A DNA stretch of 64,000 nucleotides from an uncultured Colwellia sp. GTDB taxonomy: Bacteria; Pseudomonadota; Gammaproteobacteria; Enterobacterales; Alteromonadaceae. The stretch covers positions 62,001 to 126,000 of the forward strand of contig CAJXQJ010000002.1 of the NCBI GenBank assembly GCA_913058245.1, read 5' to 3'. The stretch's first letter is position 1. The number at the start of each line of letters is the position of its first letter. Shown piece by piece: positions 30,732-37,773 of the stretch. The notes beneath the pieces were generated by a model, which saw nothing but the letters and a program-made list of their open reading frames with translations, did no database searches and had not been told where the DNA came from. The position numbers were made by a program, and so were the translations under genes.

Positions 30732-30766
30732 AGCCTTTACAATCAAATGGTTGTAGAGGCTTTTTC
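30732..30766 (+). terminator. terminator after ssrA
   Basis: AGCCTTTACAA (30732-30742) and TTGTAGAGGCT (30751-30761) form an 11-bp stem with one mismatch, followed by Ts. It lies just inside element 1, so the element supplies the ssrA terminator. Confidence 0.75.
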
Positions 30767-30995
30767 TATTTTAGTACTCAATAAGTACCATAAAATTAAT
30801 TTTTCTTAAAACGGCTCGGTGTTTCGAATTCACTCGGACGTATCAATTTCATATATTGTCATTCAGTTCTTTACAATAAAATTCATCTTTAACTGACCAC
30901 CTTTTGCCAATACACCAAATTTTACTTTTCAATGACCTATAGCAACTATCAAATTTAAATAACCATATTTTGGTTACAAAAGTTAAACTGAAATT

Positions 30996-31095
30996 ATCTA
31001 ACGCCGCATTAAGCGGCTGATTGCAGTTTGCTAAACTTGTGAGTGAAACGAACAGAGCCAACTGTTAGCAGTCCGTTTTAAATACCTTGTTAGCT
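30996..31095 (-). other. integron attC site 1
   Basis: A 100-bp imperfect palindrome in the orientation of the minus-strand gene it follows. The outer boxes are CTAAC at 30998 and GTTAG at 31089. The inner arms CTGATTGCAGTTTGCT and AGCCAACTGTTAGCAG pair with mismatches and one extrahelical base. This is the R/L box layout of attC sites such as those of Vibrio and Shewanella integrons. It begins two bases after the gene's stop. Confidence 0.85.
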
Positions 31096-31096
31096 A

Positions 31097-31417
31097 CTAT
31101 TTACTTCGCACTTGGGTAATTTCAATGTAACCTGAAGGACCACATTGACTTAAATAAACTTCTATTGGTTTTTTAGCCATATAGGATGCTAGTAAAAATG
31201 AATATAAATCTTTATACATTGGATTATTCTTATTTAATTCATAAAAACCTGTTTTAGTGCATGTGATAGGTGAAATCATTGTAGATTGTTTTATAAAAAC
31301 AGAGCCGTAATTAGGGTTGATAAGTATTTCTGAGATAGATTCGGAGTCAGTCCAATCTGGGCTAGCATGTGCTAGGCTACTTACTACAGAAATGATGAAT
31401 ACAAATATTTTTTTCAA
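31097..31417 (-). CDS. cassette-encoded small exported protein
   Basis: A 106-residue protein with a signal peptide (MKKIFVFIISVVSSLAHASP). The mature part contains two cysteines (PITCTKTGF and SQCGPSGY). I do not recognise a family. It is the payload of the first integron cassette: attC 1 follows its stop and attC 2 precedes it. Confidence 0.7.
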   Translation of the reverse strand: MKKIFVFIISVVSSLAHASPDWTDSESISEILINPNYGSVFIKQSTMISPITCTKTGFYELNKNNPMYKDLYSFLLASYMAKKPIEVYLSQCGPSGYIEITQVRSK

Positions 31418-31441
31418 TTTAACATCCTTACTCTAATACAG

Positions 31442-31542
31442 AGCTAACGCCTCGTTAAGAGGCAAATAATATGTTGGCTAAAATAAGCGACGCAGGAGCA
31501 AAAGCCAACTGTTATTTGTCCTGCTTTAACGACTTGTTAGCA
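31442..31542 (-). other. integron attC site 2
   Basis: A 101-bp imperfect palindrome. GCTAAC (31443) pairs with GTTAGC (31536); CGTTAAGAGGCAAATAA pairs with TTATTTG..CC..TTTAACG; the inner TTGGCT pairs with AGCCAA. It touches the stop codon of the GIY-YIG gene, the normal place for an attC. Confidence 0.88.
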
Positions 31543-32184
31543 CTATCCTCTTTTTTTTGGACCATTAACTAAGTCTAAAAACACATAATCTGCAGAATCC
31601 CACTCTTCATCAAGTGCAGGGTTTACAAGATCAGGTTCGATACCCATATTTTTCTTTAGAGCATGATAAATAGAAGCTCGGCTTACCAAATTCTGAAGCT
31701 TGTGAACGTGTTTAGGTGGCAACATTTTGTTTTTTAAATGTGTATCTCTAATGTGTCTAGTAAGTTTTGGAGTGCATACAAACCATTCACCTTGGCGTCG
31801 TTCGCTTTCGAATAGTTTATGGAGTTTCTGTTCTCTTTCTATTCCCCCTGGCTCAAGCGCACAAACAACTAACTCACCACTACTGCCTGTTTGTAGGTTT
31901 TGAACTCGTTTCTTTATATTTTTCGTTAATCCTATTTTAGTTCGCAGCCCCATGAATAAATTATTAGGATTCTTTGAACCTGACCATGTCTCTGGAATTT
32001 CGATAATATAATAAATTGAACTAGTCGTGCCTAAAGGTAACCCTTCCTGCCAGACGTACCATTTTCTTACTTCTGAACGTGCCTCACCGGCATATTCATA
32101 TGGTTCAGACGAATAAGCCACTTCATTATTAACTATGTAATCGCAAATATATTTTTTATCTGGTCGAATTGACAATTTTTCCAT
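31543..32184 (-). CDS. GIY-YIG (T5orf172/MUG113-type) nuclease-like protein
   Basis: A 213-residue soluble protein. The central part (YIIEIPETWSG..FMGLRTKIGLTKNIKKRVQNLQ) resembles the GIY-YIG nuclease core of the T5orf172/MUG113 branch: a Lys-Ile-Gly-Leu-Thr strand, then Arg in KKRVQNLQTG and a Glu/His helix (EREQKLHKLFESERRQGEWF). It is the payload of the second cassette. A role in defence or DNA metabolism is plausible but not shown. The family call is by motif only. Confidence 0.65.
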   Translation of the reverse strand: MEKLSIRPDKKYICDYIVNNEVAYSSEPYEYAGEARSEVRKWYVWQEGLPLGTTSSIYYIIEIPETWSGSKNPNNLFMGLRTKIGLTKNIKKRVQNLQTGSSGELVVCALEPGGIEREQKLHKLFESERRQGEWFVCTPKLTRHIRDTHLKNKMLPPKHVHKLQNLVSRASIYHALKKNMGIEPDLVNPALDEEWDSADYVFLDLVNGPKKRG

Positions 32185-32199
32185 GAGACTACCGATAGT

Positions 32200-32216
32200 G
32201 CTAACAGCTTATTATG
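32200..32216 (-). other. 17-bp sequence heading the left cassette pair
   Basis: GCTAACAGCTTATTATG is identical to 42765-42781, where it heads the right cassette pair. On the minus strand it ends in GTTAGC, the core cleavage pattern of integron recombination. In both places an inverted repeat of about 26 bases lies a few bases further upstream. Possibly an attI-like or secondary cassette insertion site. Confidence 0.6.
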
Positions 32217-32709
32217 TAGACGCCTCAGTAATTCCCGCCCACGTGATTACTGAATAACGTAACTCAAAATCCTTAATTTTCATAGTTTTATTACTCTCGA
32301 AAAAGAGTGAATCATAACTAATAAAGGATATTACTGAGAAGTCTTAGTAATAACGCAATAAATTTAAGCAATAAATAGCATAATTTTAATGATTTAAAGA
32401 AAAATCATACTGGTTGACGTGTATTACTGAGAATTCACAATAATATGAAAACTGACGTAAAGTTTCTGATGGAAAGCTATCATCTGATGAATCACTTTCG
32501 GCAATTTTTAACTCCACCAATTATTCAGGTTCTTTACAGCCCTTTAAAAATAGGGAATATGAAAAACCAGAAAAATACTTTACCCCCGTATTACTAGAAC
32601 GGGGGTCGCTTCGCTAAAGGTTTGCCACAACTAATTCACCTGTCTTATTTTTCAACCCCAAATTTTAAATAGAACGTGAACACGTTCACAACCTCAGTAA
32701 AATTTCGCG
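32217..32709. other. phage intergenic region with hairpins
   Basis: About 490 bases without a gene. It has CAGTAAT...ATTACTG at 32230-32256, ATTACT...AGTAAT near 32328, and a strong hairpin ACCCCCGT (32582-32589) with ACGGGGGT (32599-32606). It also has a tight palindrome GAACGTG-AA-CACGTTC at 32672-32687. Filamentous phages keep replication origins and packaging hairpins in such a gap, located here just after the last phage gene. Confidence 0.5.
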
Positions 32710-32898
32710 TTACCGTTTTTCATACGGGTGCACTTTGGCTATCTTGCGCAAATGCACACGATTGATGACACTGCTTTCAACTGACTGATTCCAGCCTTTA
32801 AGAAACTCGTTGAGTTCTTCTATTTCCAACGTACTAGCTGTTTGCTGCATGACTCTTTCTGACAGGAGATTAAAGCGATTAAATTGCTCTCTATTCAT
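32710..32898 (-). CDS. small phage protein, paralogue of the next gene
   Basis: A 62-residue soluble protein with a good RBS (AGGAGT). The core RFNLLSERVMQQTASTLEIEE aligns with RFSYLSDKAAKQTATPHEMAE in the neighbouring 60-residue gene, so the two arose by duplication. The shape is a short helical hairpin. Last gene of the phage block; function unknown. Confidence 0.6.
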   Translation of the reverse strand: MNREQFNRFNLLSERVMQQTASTLEIEELNEFLKGWNQSVESSVINRVHLRKIAKVHPYEKR

Positions 32899-32931
32899 AA
32901 TGAATACTCCTTTTCTATTTTCGATTTTTCC

Positions 32932-33114
32932 TTATTTATCGTTTGAACTGTCTTGCTTTGTGCGAAGAAAGAAATCATCAAAGACATTGTGATCACGGTA
33001 CTGGCCCCACTCATCTATGAGCAAATGATACTCTGCCATCTCGTGTGGGGTAGCGGTTTGTTTAGCGGCTTTATCTGATAAATAGCTAAAGCGCTCTCGT
33101 TTGGCGTTTTGCAT
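32932..33114 (-). CDS. small phage protein
   Basis: A 60-residue protein beginning MQNAKRERFSYLSDK, with AGGAG eight bases before the ATG at 33114. Similar in size and sequence to the gene at 32710. It follows the Zot-like gene on the same strand after a 137-base gap. Function unknown. Confidence 0.6.
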   Translation of the reverse strand: MQNAKRERFSYLSDKAAKQTATPHEMAEYHLLIDEWGQYRDHNVFDDFFLRTKQDSSNDK

Positions 33115-33251
33115 GTTAAGCACTCCTTGCTTAGGGTTACTTAACTATTAACCAAGAATGTAAATAAATCTAGTATTGAGGAGGGGTTGCCTATGTCACT
33201 CGTCTTTGCTTCAGGGCATAAAGCCCATCGCAAATGCCAAGCAACACAGTG

Positions 33252-34490
33252 CTAACTATCATTATTGGTATAGGTTGGTTTGAAGTCTTGGCGCAAGTCA
33301 TCATGACAATAAATCTCGGTGGCTTCTTCTTGTTTCATGAGAATAGCTTTACAAGCAGATATCCAACGTACTTTGTAACCAAGCTCCCGAGCATAAAAAG
33401 CACGACCATCATTGTTAAATATATAGTCAAATCCCGTAGTGCTTTTAACGCTTCCTGTAATATAAACCTTATCAAGTTCACCTATTGCATCCTCTAATAA
33501 CACTTCATCGTGATTAGTTGTTTGAACATCTACTGGATTAGGCGCTTTACCTGCTTTGATATCTCGAATTTGTTTCACTAGCTCTTTTTCTTTGAGCAAT
33601 ACAGGCTTTGCAGCGCAGCTGCCGTAAAGCTCTTTGTATGCATCATTACAACTGAACAACCCTTTTTTAGGGGCTTGTGGTAATTGCGTAACAAGGGCAT
33701 TAACCGTAAAAGCGCTCGCTAATGCCCCAAGTAAAAAAAAGTGAAAGCCTTTTGTTTTGTAATGGCTAATTGCATGTTTGAAATCCTTGAATAAGGTTGT
33801 GTAACGACCAGTGGTGTAATAAGGCGGAACGTAAGAGAAAAGTTCGTTTGATTTTTCTGTAAAAATTTGTGCAGTATCGTAAGCGTTATATAGATTTGTA
33901 CCGCGATAAATCCATTTATCAACGATTTTGCTATTGGCCGTATCACCGTAACGCACAAAACCAATATGTACTTTAGGTAATGGCAGTCCTTTATCTGTGA
34001 ACAATTTCCAAATAAACGAAACAAACGGAATATTAAACCTGTCCGAACGTCGACAATACACCACATGCTCAGCAAACATAACGCGTGCTTGTTTATCTAA
34101 TACCGATAAATCTTGCACAATAAAAAAAACATCCCACCGTCTTTTTCGTGCATGAATAACCCAATCGAGTAATTCCTGACGGCCTTCAGCATTCCAATCT
34201 CGTGCATTAAACCAAGTACCACATTCATCAAGTACAAGTGCGCCATTGCGTTCTTCACCAATAAAGTCACCATCATAGCCTAAGCCTATATTGTCTAAGT
34301 CTGCCGCCTTTGGTCTATCAGGAACACGATAAACAATCGTGTTCTTTTTATAGTTACCGACTAATTTATCTAAATTAAGATTTAAGTTAGTCGCGACTTT
34401 TCGACCTTCTAATAGGTAATCACGAATACGACCAACACTTGCTAATGTTTTACCAGAGCCAAGCTTTCCCGTGACAATATAAACAGGCAT
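33252..34490 (-). CDS. zot: Zot/pI-like phage assembly ATPase
   Basis: Inner-membrane motor for extrusion of filamentous phage. 412 residues: Walker A TGKLGSGKTLASV near the N-terminus, a Walker B-like ALVLDECGTWFNARDW, then ARKRRWDVFFIVQDLSVLDKQAR, all typical of Zot/pI proteins. A single membrane helix (HFFLLGALASAFTVNALV) separates the cytoplasmic ATPase from a periplasmic tail with three cysteines. The start overlaps the previous stop (TAATG). The name Zot refers to the family, not to toxin activity. Confidence 0.9.
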   Translation of the reverse strand: MPVYIVTGKLGSGKTLASVGRIRDYLLEGRKVATNLNLNLDKLVGNYKKNTIVYRVPDRPKAADLDNIGLGYDGDFIGEERNGALVLDECGTWFNARDWNAEGRQELLDWVIHARKRRWDVFFIVQDLSVLDKQARVMFAEHVVYCRRSDRFNIPFVSFIWKLFTDKGLPLPKVHIGFVRYGDTANSKIVDKWIYRGTNLYNAYDTAQIFTEKSNELFSYVPPYYTTGRYTTLFKDFKHAISHYKTKGFHFFLLGALASAFTVNALVTQLPQAPKKGLFSCNDAYKELYGSCAAKPVLLKEKELVKQIRDIKAGKAPNPVDVQTTNHDEVLLEDAIGELDKVYITGSVKSTTGFDYIFNNDGRAFYARELGYKVRWISACKAILMKQEEATEIYCHDDLRQDFKPTYTNNDS

Positions 34491-34813
34491 TAGGAGGTCA
34501 TTATCTCCGTTTTCCAGCGAATAAATTTCACGGCCATTTTATAGCTGGTACATGCAATATGCGCCGCGACAATAGCACCAAAACATGCTGCTGAATTATT
34601 CGGTACAAACATGGTTACTATGGCAACTGATGGAAGAACAGAGGAAATAAGACCATCAACTTCAGAAATAATGGCTTGTATAGCGGCACCCACTATCGTG
34701 ACAACAGACACCATCGTTGCAAAGAGAATACCTTTTCTCGTTAGCATAAACGTAATAACTGAAACGATAGTCGTTGTTAACCAAGATATTAACGGCACTA
34801 AAAATAACGGCAT
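34490..34813 (-). CDS. pVI-like minor coat membrane protein
   Basis: A 107-residue very hydrophobic protein with three probable membrane helices (FLVPLISWLTTTIVSVITFML; GILFATMVSVVTIVGAAIQAI; SVAIVTMFVPNNSAACFGAIV). Its place between the pIII-like and Zot/pI genes is that of gene VI. It probably belongs to the DUF2523/DUF5455 group of inovirus proteins, though the exact family is uncertain. Confidence 0.75.
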   Translation of the reverse strand: MPLFLVPLISWLTTTIVSVITFMLTRKGILFATMVSVVTIVGAAIQAIISEVDGLISSVLPSVAIVTMFVPNNSAACFGAIVAAHIACTSYKMAVKFIRWKTEIMTS

Positions 34814-36175
34814 TTACACACCCTCCCTTAACGTTTTATTGATTAAAAAGAAAATATGCCAAGCGGTTAACATACCAAAAAGCCACGCCAATATTGGCCT
34901 GATTTTATCAGCGACAACACAGGTATCTAACGTAATTGAATGGCCTGCAGGGTGAAACGCATAATTTTTACATGAGTTATCAGGAAGTGATGCCACCAAA
35001 CCAGCGCTACTGTCCAAGCTTAATGAATCAACATAACCCATTTCCTCAGCTGATTTATCTCGAAGCGCTTCAAGGTCTTTTTTGTAATCATCATTTTTCT
35101 TTTTAAGTTTATCGTCCTTATCTATATCGTCAGGCTTACCTTGTGATTCAAATTGTTTGTTCAGTTTTTTAAGCTCCTTAACAACAGGTCCCAAATCAAT
35201 AGAAGAGCCCCCCTTACCAACACCACCACTATCTTTAGGATCATCTTTTCCATCACCATCGCTGTCTAAATCATCCTTATTAGGAACACCGTCACCATCA
35301 ATATCTGGATCATTATAATCGGGCAAACCGTCACCATCAGTATCTTGGTCAATACAAAGAAATTGGTCATTAACCATGCCGCACCCTTCATTACAGTCAT
35401 TAATTGAACCACCGGCATACGCAGAGCCAGAAGAGCACACATTACTCGGATCTTCTGGGCAACCTAAAACGCCTTGTCCATAATTCACACACTCATCACC
35501 AACAGGATTATCTTGTGGCGTACCATTTAAATCAGGCAAATCATTTTCAGAATAACAATCACCCTCCAAGTCCAATGCGTAATACTGATTACCACCACCA
35601 ACATCAACCGCATCATATTTACAAATAGAGCCATCAGATTGAGGAAAGCAACCACTAGGAGCACTTACTGCAATGGTCAAATACTCATTGCCAGAGCTTG
35701 CATTACAACTGTCTTCTCTATTGGCTTGAGCAGGGTCAAAACACATAAAATCATCTTCTGTTTGGCCTATTTTCGGTGCTACGTATGTCGGAAAACCATT
35801 CGGAGGGCATTGTTTTCTAGTGTTTTTTAAGCCAGAAACGGTTACCCAACCATTATCATAAACTTGTCCACCAGAAACGGTATACTGACACTTGAACTTA
35901 TAAACTTGCCCACCAGAAACGGTATACTGACACTTGAACTTATAAACTTGTGTCGTTTCATTTTCAGATAATATATGACCTTCAATAACAATTGAATTTG
36001 GGATAGTTTTACAGTTATCCTCAGCCGCATCAGTTGAGCTACGACCATCCCCATAATCAAAAAAACTATCTACCTTTGGAGCTTGTAAATCAACCGTTCC
36101 ATCAGTAAATATATCTGCTTTTACAGACAAAAAAGGCACTAAATATAGTGCCACTATAAATAATGCCTTTTTCAT
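34814..36175 (-). CDS. pIII-like phage adsorption protein (TspB type)
   Basis: A 453-residue secreted protein anchored by a C-terminal helix (IRPILAWLFGMLTAWHIFFL). It has a signal peptide (MKKALFIVALYLVPFLSVKA), many cysteines, and a calcium-binding thrombospondin type 3-like run (DTDGDGLPDYNDPDIDGDGV). A Lys/Asp-rich helical stretch precedes the final SCKNYAF..TCVVADKIRP. The order matches pIII/TspB adsorption proteins, which decide host range. A 42-bp unit is duplicated in tandem near residue 80. Confidence 0.82.
   Translation of the reverse strand: MKKALFIVALYLVPFLSVKADIFTDGTVDLQAPKVDSFFDYGDGRSSTDAAEDNCKTIPNSIVIEGHILSENETTQVYKFKCQYTVSGGQVYKFKCQYTVSGGQVYDNGWVTVSGLKNTRKQCPPNGFPTYVAPKIGQTEDDFMCFDPAQANREDSCNASSGNEYLTIAVSAPSGCFPQSDGSICKYDAVDVGGGNQYYALDLEGDCYSENDLPDLNGTPQDNPVGDECVNYGQGVLGCPEDPSNVCSSGSAYAGGSINDCNEGCGMVNDQFLCIDQDTDGDGLPDYNDPDIDGDGVPNKDDLDSDGDGKDDPKDSGGVGKGGSSIDLGPVVKELKKLNKQFESQGKPDDIDKDDKLKKKNDDYKKDLEALRDKSAEEMGYVDSLSLDSSAGLVASLPDNSCKNYAFHPAGHSITLDTCVVADKIRPILAWLFGMLTAWHIFFLINKTLREGV
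35858..35950 (-). repeat. 42-bp tandem duplication in the pIII-like gene
   Basis: Two 42-bp copies (35858-35899 and 35900-35941) differ by one base and are followed by nine bases of a third. They encode the 14-residue unit YKFKCQYTVSGGQV twice, keeping the frame and adding one cysteine. Confidence 0.92.
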
Positions 36176-36189
36176 ATCTACATCACCAA

Positions 36190-36411
36190 TTAAGTTGACG
36201 CAGCAATAACACGCTTAAATACTTTAAACAGTACAAAAGCCGTTACGATACCTGCAATCACTGGCCAACCTTCACCAATAAGCGCTAAGCCATCGGTTAA
36301 AACACCTGTTAAGGCAGTTGATGCCTCAGCTGGAACAGCTGCATTTGCAGCACCCGTACCCGCCACCATTGCAATTAGGCCTAAGCCTATTTTTTTCATT
36401 TTACTAAACAT
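36190..36411 (-). CDS. pVIII-like major coat protein
   Basis: A 73-residue precursor. Signal peptide MFSKMKKIGLGLIAMVAGTGAANA, then a short acidic helix (VPAEASTALTGVLTDGL), a membrane helix (WPVIAGIVTAFVLFKVF) and a basic end (KRVIAAST). This is the classic layout of filamentous phage major coat proteins. GGAGAG precedes the ATG, fitting high expression. Sits between the pIX-like and pIII-like genes. Confidence 0.88.
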   Translation of the reverse strand: MFSKMKKIGLGLIAMVAGTGAANAAVPAEASTALTGVLTDGLALIGEGWPVIAGIVTAFVLFKVFKRVIAAST

Positions 36412-36463
36412 ATTAAACTCTCCTCAGAGTTGGAATTAAGGCCTCGACATTGAGGTACCTTTA

Positions 36464-36577
36464 CTAAATAAATCCCATTGTTTTACGAAAGACGTACCAC
36501 AAAAAGGACATTGAATAGCCAATGAAGTAAGCACCAAGAATGTAACCGGAAAAATAAACAACATCCCCGATAATCAT
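36464..36577 (-). CDS. tiny pIX/pVII-like minor coat protein
   Basis: A 37-residue gene, MIIGDVVYFSGYILGAYF onward, almost entirely one membrane helix and ending in a basic patch (VFRKTMGFI). Its ATG overlaps the upstream stop (TAATG), so it is translationally coupled. Size, hydrophobicity and position just before the major coat gene match the minor coat proteins at the end of filamentous virions. Confidence 0.75.
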   Translation of the reverse strand: MIIGDVVYFSGYILGAYFIGYSMSFLWYVFRKTMGFI

Positions 36578-36999
36578 TACTTAGCACTCGATTCATTAGC
36601 CGAAAAACCTAAGCAAAACGCCACACACATGGTCATCACCAGCATTGACGTTAAGATAAAATCGATTTGCTCTTGAGACATAACAAAGTACTCCTCAAAA
36701 CTGGTAAAGCTTGGGTGTTCAACATAACCTGACTTAACTTGAAAAAACTCAAAGTACTCAACAGGTGATAATGATAATGCGCCACTTGCACAAGGAAACG
36801 CTTCACCATTAACGGGATACATACGATTACCCGAAATGTAGCCGCACTCTACGTCACCAGCGTAGTTTTCATTATTTGAAAGCAACACAAATTCATCACT
36901 GGTAAAAATAATGCGCTTGTCTGGCGGACAATAATTAATATCTACTTGTGTGTTGATGTACCTTGGCGAATAGGGATCTAAATAACCGCAATAAGCCAT
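36577..36999 (-). CDS. unknown phage membrane protein between the small coat genes
   Basis: A 140-residue protein beginning MAYCGYLDPYSPRYI, with five cysteines and a C-terminal membrane helix (FILTSMLVMTMCVAFCLGF). The start at 36999 is chosen because it overlaps the previous stop (TAATG); a start 39 bases upstream is less likely. Classical phages have no gene of this size between pVII and pIX. It may be an extra virion or envelope protein. Confidence 0.7.
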   Translation of the reverse strand: MAYCGYLDPYSPRYINTQVDINYCPPDKRIIFTSDEFVLLSNNENYAGDVECGYISGNRMYPVNGEAFPCASGALSLSPVEYFEFFQVKSGYVEHPSFTSFEEYFVMSQEQIDFILTSMLVMTMCVAFCLGFSANESSAK

Positions 37000-37118
37000 T
37001 AGCGTTTGCTCCCTAAAAACTGAGTGAGCAAAAAGCAAAGCAACAAGGCTACTACTAACACTCCCAATTGCTCCCAGACGGTAAAGCCTGTCCAGTAGAA
37101 TGGATTGCGATTAATCAT
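36999..37118 (-). CDS. tiny pVII-like minor coat protein
   Basis: A 39-residue gene: MINRNPFYWTGFTVWEQLG, then a hydrophobic helix (VLVVALLLCFLLTQFL) and a basic end (GSKR). Its stop overlaps the next ATG (TAATG). Position after the ssDNA-binding and zinc-motif genes and before the coat genes fits gene VII. Confidence 0.75.
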   Translation of the reverse strand: MINRNPFYWTGFTVWEQLGVLVVALLLCFLLTQFLGSKR

Positions 37119-37146
37119 TACTTTCTACTCTTACTAATCAACATCA

Positions 37147-37386
37147 CTATTCAACCTCATTAAGCACACGCACATCATCGTTGTGACAGATGGGGCAACA
37201 GACCATGTTTACTTTGGTCATAACATCGAGTTCCATTTCGCTGCCTACCCAACCGCACGAACAGTGGAACATCACGTCTTTGATATCGCGTTCAGCGAGT
37301 AAGAAGGTATGTGAATTCATGCCCAAACGAGTGAAAAGAGCGTCCTTGCTATAAGCTTGTATGTCTGTCATTTGAATGATGTGCAT
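37147..37386 (-). CDS. small phage protein with a zinc-ribbon-like motif
   Basis: A 79-residue soluble protein. Cysteines are arranged CSCGW near residue 43 and CCPICHNDD near residue 68, a possible zinc ribbon. GAGG lies eight bases before the ATG. Placed between the ssDNA-binding and small coat genes. Function unknown; perhaps nucleic-acid binding. Confidence 0.65.
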   Translation of the reverse strand: MHIIQMTDIQAYSKDALFTRLGMNSHTFLLAERDIKDVMFHCSCGWVGSEMELDVMTKVNMVCCPICHNDDVRVLNEVE

Positions 37387-37420
37387 GGTCAGTGCCTCGG
37401 TGAATGTTTCAGTTAGCTAC

Positions 37421-37735
37421 TTACTTAACCAGCTCAAAACCTGACACGATGTTACGTGCTGGGTTTTCAGGGTCAGCGTCAAGAATTAAGTTAACCGGTT
37501 GCAAGAACGGGCAGTTTTGTTTGAAGTTGTTGAACAGGCCAACATCAAAGGCCATGTTCACTTCTTGCGTATCAAAGCCTGCTTGCTGAATGTTGTGCTG
37601 CTCGTTTTGAAAGTCTTGCGCAGGTTTAGCGTAAGTCACGTTAGCGAATTGGTATGGTTTAGGTGCACCAGATTTGTTTGATGTGCCTGAGCCAAGTTTT
37701 ACGGATAGAACAACAATGTTTTTTAGTAATGACAT
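37421..37735 (-). CDS. probable phage ssDNA-binding protein (pV-like)
   Basis: A 104-residue soluble protein placed right after the replication gene, where filamentous phages encode the single-strand DNA-binding protein. The sequence (NIVVLSVKLGSGTSNKSGAPKPYQFANVTYAKPA) fits a small beta-rich OB-like fold. The call rests mainly on size and position. Confidence 0.65.
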   Translation of the reverse strand: MSLLKNIVVLSVKLGSGTSNKSGAPKPYQFANVTYAKPAQDFQNEQHNIQQAGFDTQEVNMAFDVGLFNNFKQNCPFLQPVNLILDADPENPARNIVSGFELVK

Positions 37736-37773
37736 AATAATTTCCTATTTTCGTTTAGGTGGTTGAATTCGGT

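Noticed and set aside
30849-31061. A 70-codon minus-strand frame after the first cassette gene
   Set aside because: It runs through the attC 1 palindrome and has no ribosome site or protein-like composition; attC arms often give chance frames.
32200-32216. The shared 17-mer as a fifth attC site
   Set aside because: No pairing second arm is present on either side, so it cannot fold as attC.
32672-32689. A XerCD dif-like site for phage integration
   Set aside because: The palindrome has a 2-base centre and no match to dif halves; the element has its own integrase and ssrA att sites.
33252-34490. Zot as evidence of a toxin
   Set aside because: The protein is the phage assembly ATPase; toxin activity in this family depends on a C-terminal peptide I cannot see here.
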